Positions 33,257 to 42,357 of a DNA stretch of 64,000 bases are shown piece by piece (positions within the stretch are counted from its first letter, which is position 1; each line of letters begins with the position of its first letter). The stretch comes from Chryseobacterium gleum (lineage in GTDB: Bacteria; Bacteroidota; Bacteroidia; Flavobacteriales; Weeksellaceae), in contig NZ_LR134289.1 in assembly GCF_900636535.1 (NCBI RefSeq), positions 4,667,001 to 4,731,000 of the forward strand. Direction: 5' to 3'. The position numbers and the translations under genes are program-made. Under the pieces are notes generated by a model. It was given only the letters and a program-made list of their open reading frames with translations. It was not told where the DNA came from and did not search any database.

Positions 33257-35188
33257 ATGAAAACCGAATCAAAGACAAAGGGATCTTCTTTCCGCCCGTC
33301 ACAAAATGCCGACGGAATATCCGAGAATCATCATACGGGCATCAACCGGCTGGTTAAATTGTCACTGGTTGTAGAAGGCAAAATTATTAAGTACTATAAA
33401 CATTTCACTCTTAAACAAAAAGCGGGGCACCACCACGAATTCAATCTTATCCTTGCTCATGATGCGCTGGGAGACAGGCAAAGCCATACTCTTGAAGAAG
33501 CTAATAAATTTCTTGGAAAACGTCTCACGGCCGTTATGTCGTACAAAGATATTGAGAATAGCCCCGAAAGAAATTTTGTTGGGGTTATTACCAAAGTAGG
33601 ATTCAGCCAGGAAAAGATGAGTCTTGGCAATATTGTGCTTTCAGGGTATAGTCCGACCATTTTGCTGGATGGAGCTCCACATATTCAGAGTTTTGGCGGT
33701 GGACAACCTGTTAATATGGGAATCATTGCAGAAGAAGTAATCAAACAGGGACTGGATAAAGAACGGTTTGATATAAGAGTGGATACCAATGATTATTCTC
33801 AGATTATTTACAGCAGCCAATATAACGAGACTCATTACAATTATCTGGCGAGAATGGCAGAAGCGTATGGAGAACAATTCTACTACGATGGTGAAGTATT
33901 GCATTTTGGAAAACTTCCACCTCAGAATAAACCTATAAAGCTAATGTATGGAAGCAATGCGGATAATATCAGAGTAGAGTTAAAAGCTGTTCATACAAAA
34001 CCTCAATATTACGGATATAACAGCAGTAAAAACGAAAAACTGACTTCAGGTGAAACACCGGTCAGTCATTTGGGTGATCTGGCCCGTACGGCATATAGCC
34101 ATAACGATAAAATATATAAAACTCCGGCATTACAGGTTGCACCTATCAAAGCAACCACACATCTGGATGTAGAGCACTCCCAGAGAAGTACATCAGGAAG
34201 CGAAGCCGTTAATGTATTTTCTGTTTCGGGATCTACAACCGTTCCGTTTTTGCATCCGGGATGCGTTGCAGATATTCACATGAGAAAGCCGGATAGCAAT
34301 GAGACTTCCTACTTTACAAAGGTCATGGTCACTGAAGCTGTTCATGAAATTGATACAATTGGGCATTACACAGGAACTTTTGAATCCATAGCGGCTGATA
34401 CAGGCTTTTTACCCAAACCGGAATTTAAAGTACCTGCTGCCCAACCGCAGATAGCAACAGTAATCTCAAATGCTGATCCGGAAGGCCAGGGAAGAGTTCA
34501 GGTAAGATTTGACTGGCAGATGAATGATACCACTCACTTTGTCCGGGTAATGAGTCCGGATGCAGGAGGAACCGATCAGATTACTCAGAACCGTGGGTAT
34601 GTGGCAATTCCTGAAGTGGGAGATCAGGTAATGGTGAATTTTGTCCATAGCCATCCGGACAGACCCTTCGTGATGGGAGGAATGTTCCATGGAGGAATAG
34701 GCCTTGGCGGTGGAGCAGATAACCGTGTAAAATCTATCCAGACAAGAAGCGGCCACAGAATCGTTTTTACAGAAGATGAAAGTATTATTATTACTGATAA
34801 AAGCGGAAATGAGATCCATCTGGATACTACAGGAAGTAATATCAATATCACAGCACCGGAAACCATGACCCTGAACTGCAAAAATATGAACATTAATGTC
34901 GGGGAGAATATGACTACGACGGTGGGAATGAATAAGTCTGATAGTATCGGATTAAATAATACCGAGACTGTAGGCGCTATGAAACTTACCTCGGTCATAG
35001 GAAATGTGAGTACATTCATTACGGGTAAGCTTACTGAGATCATTGAAGGAGATGTGCATAGTGAAACAAAGAAGGAAAGAAATGAGATTTCGGAGAAGGA
35101 AATCAACATTACTTCCAATGCTTCCATTAATAAACATGCCCAGCAGGAAGTACAAAATAACAGCGGTGAGAAATCTAAAGCGCATTAA
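33257..35188 (+). CDS. vgrG: T6SS spike protein VgrG (TssI), copy 1
   Basis: 643 residues. N-terminal gp27-like hub (INRLVKLSLVVEGKII, then YNYLARMAEAYGEQFYYDGEVLHFGKLPP), central gp5-like OB-fold (VISNADPEGQGRVQVRFDW through VGDQVMVNFVHSHPDRPFVMGGMFHGG), and a C-terminal beta-helix of short NMNINVGENM-type repeats ending in a charged tail (GEKSKAH). It forms the trimeric tip of the Hcp tube. TATCTTTA at 33226-33233 is a possible -7 element. The metzincin-like effector gene starts 3 nt after its stop, so it is probably the cargo of this VgrG. Confidence 0.93.
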   Translation: MKTESKTKGSSFRPSQNADGISENHHTGINRLVKLSLVVEGKIIKYYKHFTLKQKAGHHHEFNLILAHDALGDRQSHTLEEANKFLGKRLTAVMSYKDIENSPERNFVGVITKVGFSQEKMSLGNIVLSGYSPTILLDGAPHIQSFGGGQPVNMGIIAEEVIKQGLDKERFDIRVDTNDYSQIIYSSQYNETHYNYLARMAEAYGEQFYYDGEVLHFGKLPPQNKPIKLMYGSNADNIRVELKAVHTKPQYYGYNSSKNEKLTSGETPVSHLGDLARTAYSHNDKIYKTPALQVAPIKATTHLDVEHSQRSTSGSEAVNVFSVSGSTTVPFLHPGCVADIHMRKPDSNETSYFTKVMVTEAVHEIDTIGHYTGTFESIAADTGFLPKPEFKVPAAQPQIATVISNADPEGQGRVQVRFDWQMNDTTHFVRVMSPDAGGTDQITQNRGYVAIPEVGDQVMVNFVHSHPDRPFVMGGMFHGGIGLGGGADNRVKSIQTRSGHRIVFTEDESIIITDKSGNEIHLDTTGSNINITAPETMTLNCKNMNINVGENMTTTVGMNKSDSIGLNNTETVGAMKLTSVIGNVSTFITGKLTEIIEGDVHSETKKERNEISEKEINITSNASINKHAQQEVQNNSGEKSKAH

Positions 35189-35190
35189 CC

Positions 35191-36573
35191 ATGAGCAGAA
35201 CGAGAATTGTAAAAGGCACCTACAACAAAATCTCACATGAAAATCATAATATGTATTCTCAGGAGAGTATTATTTCACGTGCCATGAAATGGATTTCTGA
35301 AAAGGGGAATGCTAAAGGGGTGAGTCATAATACTCCCCAATCTCCACCACTACAACAGCTGATACAATTGATTGTGCAATTCAGACCGAATAAAAACTGG
35401 AAAGGAGAGTTTGGTTTTGATTGGATGAGAATAGGAGATACGAGCCTTTTTAATGATCAAAAATTTGAGGATATTGTAGCATATCAGTATGAAGATGCCA
35501 AGTTTACAACAAAAGTAAAAAACGGCAATAAATATGATGGATACTTTAAGGTTAGCGAAACGATGTTTAATAACTTAAAAAAAGAGTATAATCCTTTCAG
35601 TGTTGCATGGAAAACGAAAAAAGATAAAACAGGAAAAGATGTTCCTGAAGAATACTTCATACCGTGGCTATCTATCCTAAAAGATAAAGAAATTAAGATT
35701 ACTTTTTTTGCGGAAATCCAACAAGAAGCTGATTATTTGGAGTTTACCAAATCTGATTATTTTACTTTTACTCCTGATAAAATAGAAATAAAAGGTAAAA
35801 AGAAAATAGCTTTGAACGATTATGAAGTTACAATCAAATGCATAAAAGAGTTAACAAGTAACCAGACTATAGAGTTAAAAGCTTTTAAAACTGAAGCAGG
35901 AGCAACTGTTGAATCAATTGCCGGGAAAATAAATGTCTGGGCCAATGATAATACAAAACAGAAGAAAAAAGATGTTGTATTTGTTGAGATAAAAACTCCG
36001 GAATTGTCAACAGGATCAGGGAAGAATAAACCTAATATTAATGATGAAAAAAATAGGATAAATCAATATCTTGAGCAAGCATATATCAAATTATCGGATG
36101 ATTCAGATATTGTTGAATTAGATTTAACAGCAGATAAAAATTTTATTGACTTCGTAACCAGTGGTGAAGTAGATCCTGGTAAAATGAGTGGTGGAAAAGA
36201 ACTACAGGATTATTTGAAAGTTCAATTGGAAAAGGCTTATCCTAAGAAATATACAAAGCATTTCAAAGCATTTTATTTTGCTGAGCATGGTTATGCTGCA
36301 AGAGGGCACGTTTCCGGATATTCAAATTATGGAGCAGATTATGTGGTCGTATTTAAAAGTAAAAACGAGCAGACAGCAGCACATGAATTTCTTCATTCAA
36401 TGAATTTAGCCCATACATTTGCAAATAAGGAGGCATCTTCTCATGCATTGTATACGTATGAATATAGAAAGACAGATAATTTATTAGATTATTCGCATCA
36501 TGGAGGAAATGATAATAAGCGATGTTCATTATATTATTGGCAATGGAAAAAAGCTAATTCATCTATAAAATAG
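35191..36573 (+). CDS. Candidate T6SS effector: metzincin-like zinc metalloprotease
   Basis: 460 residues. The C-terminus has HEFLHSMNLAHTF: zinc ligands His398, His402 and His408 with Glu399, i.e. HExxHxxNxxH, one residue (Asn for Gly) off the metzincin consensus. A Met-turn-like NLLDYS follows (residues 430-435) with Leu in place of Met. The first 45 or so residues (MSRTRIVKGTYNKISHENHN) look like an N-terminal module rather than part of the enzyme, perhaps for loading on VgrG. The middle is beta-rich. Position directly after vgrG and before a lipoprotein gene supports an effector/immunity pair. Confidence 0.7.
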   Translation: MSRTRIVKGTYNKISHENHNMYSQESIISRAMKWISEKGNAKGVSHNTPQSPPLQQLIQLIVQFRPNKNWKGEFGFDWMRIGDTSLFNDQKFEDIVAYQYEDAKFTTKVKNGNKYDGYFKVSETMFNNLKKEYNPFSVAWKTKKDKTGKDVPEEYFIPWLSILKDKEIKITFFAEIQQEADYLEFTKSDYFTFTPDKIEIKGKKKIALNDYEVTIKCIKELTSNQTIELKAFKTEAGATVESIAGKINVWANDNTKQKKKDVVFVEIKTPELSTGSGKNKPNINDEKNRINQYLEQAYIKLSDDSDIVELDLTADKNFIDFVTSGEVDPGKMSGGKELQDYLKVQLEKAYPKKYTKHFKAFYFAEHGYAARGHVSGYSNYGADYVVVFKSKNEQTAAHEFLHSMNLAHTFANKEASSHALYTYEYRKTDNLLDYSHHGGNDNKRCSLYYWQWKKANSSIK

Positions 36574-36579
36574 GTTGTT

Positions 36580-37188
36580 ATGAATAAAATAATAGTGTTA
36601 ATGTGGTTGAGTATGTTTATACAATGCCAATCTCAAAAAATAGACAAATATATGATACCAATTGTTGATAATAAGTATGAAAAATTTGATATCGAAAATT
36701 TCCAAAAGAAATCAGTAAGAGGATACTTGAAAGTGCGGGAAAATAACAATACCTACATTCAGGATTTTCAATCACCAGGTTATAGAGAAATAATTTATAA
36801 TGATAATTTGTTTTATAAGGTCACTAAATTTTTCTATGGTAATGGTAATATTGAGAAAAAAGGATGTTTGTTCAATGAAGGCTCAGTAGTTGGTATTTGG
36901 TATCATTTTGACGAATCTGGTAAGCTCCTTAAAGAGGAAAACATGGATGAAGGCTACGACTTTAAACCTGCAGATATTATTGCATACTGCGAAAAGAATA
37001 AAATTGATCTGCCTAAAGGCTACCATGATTCTGGTTACCAGTCCAGAGTATTAAAACAGGATTTTGAAGGCAAAAAAGTATGGAGAATTTCTCATCAAAT
37101 TGCAGGCGACAAAATAGAAGAAATCATTCTGGATGGTAAAACAGGAAAAGAGCTTCAGAAAAAAACAGTACCGTTTTATAATCCATAA
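36580..37188 (+). CDS. Candidate immunity lipoprotein for the metzincin-like effector
   Basis: 202 residues with a short signal peptide and lipobox (MFIQC, Cys16), so probably anchored in the periplasm, where a protease delivered by T6SS would act. The mature part has MORN/toxin_antidote-like strands (KVTKFFYGNGNIEKKGCLFNEGSVVGIWYHFDESGKLLKEE in part). It begins 6 nt after the effector stop. A decayed copy of its 5' end follows at 37191. Immunity is inferred from position. Confidence 0.6.
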   Translation: MNKIIVLMWLSMFIQCQSQKIDKYMIPIVDNKYEKFDIENFQKKSVRGYLKVRENNNTYIQDFQSPGYREIIYNDNLFYKVTKFFYGNGNIEKKGCLFNEGSVVGIWYHFDESGKLLKEENMDEGYDFKPADIIAYCEKNKIDLPKGYHDSGYQSRVLKQDFEGKKVWRISHQIAGDKIEEIILDGKTGKELQKKTVPFYNP

Positions 37189-37190
37189 TT

Positions 37191-37320
37191 CTTGTTGGGT
37201 CTTTTCTACAATGCCAATCTCAGGAATTACAAAAAACAATGATTCCAAAAGTTAGTAATGAATTTGAAAAGATTACTTATGATAAAAAAAGTAATAAAAA
37301 CGTCCTTAATTTTTTTATCC
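37191..37320 (+). pseudogene. Decayed 5' fragment of a second immunity lipoprotein gene
   Basis: In one frame this reads LVGSFLQCQSQELQKTMIP and continues KVSNEFEK, clearly matching WLSMFIQCQSQKIDKYMIP and IVDNKYEK of the intact gene at 36580. Similarity stops after about 30 residues and the frame ends in TAA inside the next gene. There is no start codon. It is a remnant of a tandem duplication or recombination. Confidence 0.7.
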
Positions 37321-37746
37321 GTTTTAGTTTTTTCTCAAAATAAATCTGAGCAAAAATTGATATCTAAAATAAATAAAGAACTATCAGATCCTGATATCAT
37401 AAAAATAGAATCCGCCGGAGAAGAATGGAGTCATGACAACCTGATTGTTTATCTCAAAAATAAAGTTCCCATATTGATTATTAGAGAAAAAAATACGATA
37501 ACGAATGCAGAACATACAGATTTTACAAATTCTACAGTAAAAGAAAATATTGTTGCAAAATTTTATTTTCAGGATTGGAAGCAAAATAAATTTGTAAGAG
37601 TTGGAAAAATAGAAAGCGAATATCAGCAATATGGGCATAAAGAGGAGGAAAAAAACAGACAATATCATTCAAAAAAAGAAATGAATAAAGAATTTGTTTT
37701 TGATTATGAAGTAGATAGGGTGAATTCATTAATTCAGCAATATTAA
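37279..37746 (+). CDS. Small exported protein of unknown function in the effector module
   Basis: 155 residues from MIKKVIKTSLIFLSVLVFSQ, a signal peptide; an ATG 21 nt upstream lies within the decayed fragment. The mature part is charged, with one predicted beta sheet (ESAGEEWSHDNLIVYLKNKVPILIIREKN in part). No family recognised. Location after an effector/immunity pair suggests a second immunity protein or an exchangeable cargo-linked gene. Confidence 0.65.
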   Translation: MIKKVIKTSLIFLSVLVFSQNKSEQKLISKINKELSDPDIIKIESAGEEWSHDNLIVYLKNKVPILIIREKNTITNAEHTDFTNSTVKENIVAKFYFQDWKQNKFVRVGKIESEYQQYGHKEEEKNRQYHSKKEMNKEFVFDYEVDRVNSLIQQY

Positions 37747-37981
37747 TAACCTCTTTTAGTTATAATCCGATAGAGGTCATCAGGGTAAAACAAAAAATCA
37801 TATTTCTTCTCTATTTGAAGAATTAACTATCTTTATATCATTTAGAATAAAATAACTAATTTTAGCATCATAAAAAGAACAATTTTTTATACCCTGATAA
37901 AAGGGATGGAAAATATGGATCGAAACCATCAAATCAGCACATAAAACAGAACGCAAATATATTAATATAAGAAAATTATAA

Positions 37982-40477
37982 ATGGGAGTACTAGTAACCA
38001 ACGAAACCGTAAAGCAACTATTTCACATTGCTCAGTCGATAGCGAAGGAAAATTATAATGGAACTTATGGTGGCCCGCACATCCTGCAGGCTTTAATGCA
38101 TAAAGATATCGGACTTAATGAATTCCTGAAAAGCATAGATAAAGATCCGGGATACTTCTATGAATGGGCAGATGTCCGCATCGAAGAATATCCGAAAACC
38201 AGTCATCTTCCCGATGAAGTAGGGCAGGATGATGCAGTGGATACCCTTATTGAAGAAGCTGACGATATCCGTTTAAAATTAGGACTGGATGAGATTACTC
38301 CTATCTGCATCCTTACAGCCATTGTAAAACCACAGGTTGTATTCTCTCTTCAGCAGTTAAAATCACTTCCTTTGAGAGAACATGAAATCTTTAATCTATA
38401 TAGAAAAGATACTCCGTTTACTGTTTCAGAAGATGGGAACTTCTCATCATTATTTTCAAATGGTTCAGACTATTCAGATTCTTCCTTTCCTTCTATTAAA
38501 AGCTACTGTGTAGACAGAACGGCACAGGCAAGAAAAGGAGAAATCGAAAATATCATCGGCAGGGACAAAGAACTCAGAATGCTGGTGGAAATTCTTTGTC
38601 GCAGAAGCAAACCGAATGTGATCATCATCGGGGAGCCGGGAGTAGGAAAGACAGCTTTGGTAGAAGGCTTTGCTACAGAAATTATTAAAGGAAATGTTCC
38701 TGAAATGCTTAAAAACGGAACCCTTTTAGAACTTGATACCGGAGCATTGCTAGCCGGAACTTCTTATAAAGGTGAAATTGAAGACCGCCTGAAAAAAGTC
38801 ATCAATGAATGTAAGAAAATTGAAAAAGCCATTCTTTTCATTGATGAAATCCATACCCTATTAGACCCGAAAGGAAGCATCGGAAACGTTGCCAATCTCC
38901 TGAAACCTGAGCTTGCCAGAGGTGAAATTACCGTAATTGGAGCCACGACACAGGAAGAATACAGAAAAATTATTGAGCCTGAACAGGCTTTCAACCGTCG
39001 TTTTGAAGTGTTAACCGTTCTTGAACCGGACGAGAAGACCTGTGTCAAAATGATAGATGTACTCCTTGAAGGGTACAAAAAACACCACGGTATTGAAGTA
39101 GAAAAAACAGCCCTTCCGGAATGCGTACGTCTTGCAAAAAGATATGCCAAAGGTAAAAAATTGCCGGATGCAGCTATTGATTTGTTAGACCGAACAATGG
39201 CCGCGATCAAAATGCTTGATGAACTTTCCGAAAAAGAACTTGAAAGCTGGAAAGAAAGTTATGATGCAATTTTGAAGGAAGAATATGCAGACAGCAAAGA
39301 TAAAGCAGATGAACTGATCTGGACTTACAACCTGTTGAGAGACAAAATAAGCCCGATTCTTTGGGGATCACTGAGTGAACAGCCTTCGATTGACAACTCT
39401 ATGCCCGTAGATCAGATCCAGAAGATTATTGAAGATACTTATGCAGAACTTCTGCAACATGCGGCCAAGAAAAGAGAAAAGGTAGACAGATTGGAACTGG
39501 CTGCTGTAATGGCTGCAAAAACCAATATCCCAATCGGGAAAATCCAGGCCCAGGAAAAAGAAAAACTCCTCAATATGGAATCCCTTCTGTTGAACAGAGT
39601 GGTAGGACAGGACCATGCATTGAAAATCCTTTCGGACGCTATTGTTGAAAATCGAAGCGGATTGAATAAGCCGGGGCAACCTATCGGATCCTTCTTCCTT
39701 CTGGGACCTACCGGAACCGGTAAAACAGAGCTCGCGAAATCAATGGCAGAATTACTTTTCAACGATGAAAAGGCAATGGTACGCTTTGATATGTCAGAAT
39801 TTAAAGAAGAACATTCCGCAGCATTGCTATACGGAGCGCCTCCGGGATATGTAGGATATGAAGAAGGGGGTATGCTGGTAAATAAAATAAGACAACAGCC
39901 TTATACTGTAGTTTTATTTGATGAAATTGAAAAAGCCCATCATTCTGTGTTTGATGTATTCCTTCAGATTATGGATGAAGGGAAAGTTCATGATAAATTA
40001 GGGAAAGAAGGAGATTTTAGTAATGCATTGATTCTGTTTACTTCCAATATCGGAAGTGAAGAAATTGTAAAACAGTTTGAAGAAGGAAAAATTCCGGAAT
40101 CATCTTCACTGATGCAGATTATGTCAAATTCAGGACGGTTCAGACCTGAGTTCCTGGCAAGAATTACAGAGATCATTCCTTTTGCACCAATTACAGAATC
40201 CATTGCAGAGAGAATCTTTAATATTCAGCTGAAATCACTTCATACATCCTTGACAAGGCTCGGTATCACTTTAAAAATAAGTGATGATGCTGTGAGAAAC
40301 CTTGCTTTAGGTGGATTCAGCAGTAAGTACGGAGCAAGACAGATCTCTGGAGTCATTCGTGCACAGTTGGCAAGACCTATCTCTAAAATGATTGTCAGAG
40401 AAGAAGTGAAATCCGGGCAGACTATCCATGTAGATTGGAATAAAGAAGAAGAAAAACTAAGCTGGAAAGTAGATTAA
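37982..40477 (+). CDS. clpV: T6SS AAA+ ATPase ClpV (TssH)
   Basis: 831 residues of ClpB-like build: N-terminal Clp_N repeats (QLFHIAQSIAKENYNGTYGGPHILQALM), first AAA+ module with Walker A GEPGVGKTA (about residue 216) and LFIDEIHTLL, second module with GPTGTGKTE (about 575) and VVLFDEIEKAHHSVFDVFLQ. The middle domain is shorter than that of ClpB, as in ClpV/TssH. It disassembles contracted sheath. No sheath genes are here. The preceding 235 bp hold no gene or obvious promoter. Confidence 0.9.
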   Translation: MGVLVTNETVKQLFHIAQSIAKENYNGTYGGPHILQALMHKDIGLNEFLKSIDKDPGYFYEWADVRIEEYPKTSHLPDEVGQDDAVDTLIEEADDIRLKLGLDEITPICILTAIVKPQVVFSLQQLKSLPLREHEIFNLYRKDTPFTVSEDGNFSSLFSNGSDYSDSSFPSIKSYCVDRTAQARKGEIENIIGRDKELRMLVEILCRRSKPNVIIIGEPGVGKTALVEGFATEIIKGNVPEMLKNGTLLELDTGALLAGTSYKGEIEDRLKKVINECKKIEKAILFIDEIHTLLDPKGSIGNVANLLKPELARGEITVIGATTQEEYRKIIEPEQAFNRRFEVLTVLEPDEKTCVKMIDVLLEGYKKHHGIEVEKTALPECVRLAKRYAKGKKLPDAAIDLLDRTMAAIKMLDELSEKELESWKESYDAILKEEYADSKDKADELIWTYNLLRDKISPILWGSLSEQPSIDNSMPVDQIQKIIEDTYAELLQHAAKKREKVDRLELAAVMAAKTNIPIGKIQAQEKEKLLNMESLLLNRVVGQDHALKILSDAIVENRSGLNKPGQPIGSFFLLGPTGTGKTELAKSMAELLFNDEKAMVRFDMSEFKEEHSAALLYGAPPGYVGYEEGGMLVNKIRQQPYTVVLFDEIEKAHHSVFDVFLQIMDEGKVHDKLGKEGDFSNALILFTSNIGSEEIVKQFEEGKIPESSSLMQIMSNSGRFRPEFLARITEIIPFAPITESIAERIFNIQLKSLHTSLTRLGITLKISDDAVRNLALGGFSSKYGARQISGVIRAQLARPISKMIVREEVKSGQTIHVDWNKEEEKLSWKVD

Positions 40478-40486
40478 GTATACAGT

Positions 40487-40522
40487 AAAAAGGCAGATCT
40501 GCAAACCGCTTTTTTGCCTTTT
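40487..40522 (+). terminator. Terminator after clpV
   Basis: AAAAAGGCA (40487-40495) pairs with TGCCTTTT (40515-40522). An upstream in-frame ATG of the next gene would lie within it, supporting the start at 40542. Confidence 0.6.
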
Positions 40523-40541
40523 GCTTATAAATAAAATTAAC

Positions 40542-41405
40542 ATGAAAACGATTGTCAGAAATATCTTTACAGGTTTACTATTAATAGGAACTGTTGTTTT
40601 GGTAAACGGACAGTTTCTTGCCGCTTCCGATACCTCGGAAAGCAGTGTGAAAAAGTACAGAAGTATCATTAATGCCAATAAAGATCTGGTAGAATTTATT
40701 GAGCAGTTACTTCTCCAGAAAGGACTTCCCAAACATTTGAGAAACCTGGCTCTGATTGAGTCTAATTTTGACAGAAATATCACCTCAGGAGCCGGAGCTG
40801 TAGGGGTTTGGCAGTTTATGACTGCACACGCCAACCAGTACGGACTTACTGAGCAGGGACGTACGGATCTCTATAAAAGTACCAAAACAGCGGCTATTTC
40901 TTTAAGCAACCTCTATAAAAAGTATAATAATTGGGTGACGGTAGTAGCTGCTTACAACTGTGGCGAAGGAAATATAGCGAAAGCAATGGAAGCTGCAGGT
41001 TCCTCTCAATATCATGAATTTTATAAATATCTTCCGGGGGAAACTATTAATCACGTAAAGAAATACCTGAATGCATGTTATGCTACCGGAGAGCTTCAGA
41101 GTGTGCTGAATAATTATAATTCATCAAGGATCAATAAGGTATTTTTTGAAGGAGACCGGAAAGAAACTGCTGCTGCACTTTCAGAAACAGAAATCAATGC
41201 CGGATTTAATCTTAACGTAGTTGCAGCCGAACTGAATATAGGAGTAGATAAAATTCTTGCCTGGAATCCGGGAATTGTAGAAGAACTGCAGAAAAAAGGG
41301 GAAAGCCCTTTCTATCTTCCGGTTGATCTGATGCCCGATTTTCTGCTGAGAAAAAATAAAATATTGGTTCGTTCCATAAAAGAAGGAGGAAAGACTCAAC
41401 AGTAA
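40542..41405 (+). CDS. Lytic transglycosylase (MltD-like) of the T6SS locus
   Basis: About 287 residues: signal peptide (ends VNGQ), SLT domain with the catalytic Glu in LRNLALIESNFDR, followed by GAVGVWQFMTAHANQYGL and VAAYNCGEGNIAKAM, the MltD pattern. A LysM-like segment may be present near residues 220-270 (LNVVAAELNIGVDKILAWNP). Family role: cleavage of peptidoglycan. Inside a T6SS locus it most likely opens the wall for assembly of the envelope complex; a role as secreted effector is less likely since no immunity gene follows. Confidence 0.85.
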   Translation: MKTIVRNIFTGLLLIGTVVLVNGQFLAASDTSESSVKKYRSIINANKDLVEFIEQLLLQKGLPKHLRNLALIESNFDRNITSGAGAVGVWQFMTAHANQYGLTEQGRTDLYKSTKTAAISLSNLYKKYNNWVTVVAAYNCGEGNIAKAMEAAGSSQYHEFYKYLPGETINHVKKYLNACYATGELQSVLNNYNSSRINKVFFEGDRKETAAALSETEINAGFNLNVVAAELNIGVDKILAWNPGIVEELQKKGESPFYLPVDLMPDFLLRKNKILVRSIKEGGKTQQ

Positions 41406-41433
41406 ACAGTAAATAAAATTGAATAAAATAAAT

Positions 41434-41466
41434 AAGCGGCAGGTTTCTTACTTGCTGCTTTTTTGT
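41434..41466 (+). terminator. Terminator after the transglycosylase gene
   Basis: AAGCGGCA (41434-41441) pairs with TGCTGCTT (41453-41460, one G-U), followed by a T run. Confidence 0.6.
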
Positions 41467-41606
41467 ATTGTTAAAAACATACTAATTTTATTAAAAGAAT
41501 CTTAATATTTCTCAGTAATGTGTAAAATTATTGATTTTAATTATCCTTTTTAAATGTGTTGAAAGCCTTTATTAATCGTGTTTATAATGAATTTGTTAAA
41601 TCCAAT

Positions 41607-41643
41607 GTCGTAGAATTACGACAACAAATCGTAGAACTACTAC
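41607..41643 (+). promoter_or_regulatory. Tandem dyad operator of hcp2
   Basis: GTCGTAGAATTACGAC (41607-41622) and ATCGTAGAACTACTAC (41628-41643), 21-bp period; the second box ends 50 nt before the -7 element. Confidence 0.75.
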
Positions 41644-41692
41644 ACTTTTTCAGATTTATATTGAAAAGTTTTTTTTAGCAGTAAAGAGCGTC

Positions 41693-41700
41693 TATCTTTG
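41693..41700 (+). promoter_or_regulatory. -7 promoter element of hcp2
   Basis: TATCTTTG, with a T8 tract at 41669-41676 near -33. Leader about 45 nt. Confidence 0.65.
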
Positions 41701-41749
41701 TTAACACAATCACCGAATCACAAAATATTAACGATTAAAATTTACAATC

Positions 41750-42163
41750 ATGGCCGAAAGAAATTCAAGAGGAATCTTAAAATTCAACAATGGAGAAGGA
41801 CAAAAGCTGTTAAAAATGAACTACAGCGTATCAAGATCTACAGACGTATCAGGACGTGTAGCATCAGACCCTTCCAACGCATTAATCAAGGTTACGGTAG
41901 AAGCTACTGAAAAATCAGACATCCTTGAAAGTTTATTAAACGGTAAATACAAACCAACAGTAGGAGAAATCACATTCAACAAATCTCATGAAGAAGGAAC
42001 ACTGATCACTCTGAAATGGGAAAACGGATACGTAATCCAGCACGAAGTAGACTTCGACGCCATCGACAGCAACAGTATGCTGATCAGCTTCGTAGTAAGT
42101 GCTGAAACTATTGATTACGGTAATTCTCAGTACGCAGGACTATGGCCTTCAGCAGGTAAATAA
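41750..42163 (+). CDS. tssD: T6SS tube protein Hcp (TssD), copy 2
   Basis: 137 residues, almost identical to the other copies; ends GLWPSAGK and has YGNSQY where copies 1 and 3 have YGTSQY. Expressed from its own promoter. The DNA before the -7 element and after the stop (about 45 bp downstream including the terminator stem) is nearly identical to copy 3, showing a recent duplication of the whole cassette. It lies just upstream of vgrG2. Confidence 0.92.
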   Translation: MAERNSRGILKFNNGEGQKLLKMNYSVSRSTDVSGRVASDPSNALIKVTVEATEKSDILESLLNGKYKPTVGEITFNKSHEEGTLITLKWENGYVIQHEVDFDAIDSNSMLISFVVSAETIDYGNSQYAGLWPSAGK

Positions 42164-42197
42164 GCCTATTCATCATCTTAGTAAAAATAAAATTGGT

Positions 42198-42234
42198 ACA
42201 GAACAGCCCTTGTAAAAGTTTGCTGTTCTGTTTT
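42198..42234 (+). terminator. Terminator after hcp2
   Basis: ACAGAACAGC (42198-42207) and GCTGTTCTGT (42222-42231), perfect, followed by T4. Confidence 0.75.
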
Positions 42235-42357
42235 CTGCTTTACAATAAGTTTCAGATAAATAATCCAGTACATAGAAAACGATATCTGGAATTTAACGAG
42301 CTGGTAATAATACCGACAGCTTCAATTCAATATTTATTAACTTAAACACGTAACACT

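Noticed and set aside
34466..35236. Long antisense frames within vgrG1
   Set aside because: Coding evidence (motifs, codon pattern) is on the plus strand; the antisense frames have no recognisable domain or start context.
40542..41405. The lytic transglycosylase as a secreted effector
   Set aside because: It has an ordinary Sec signal peptide and no immunity gene; a role in T6SS assembly fits better.
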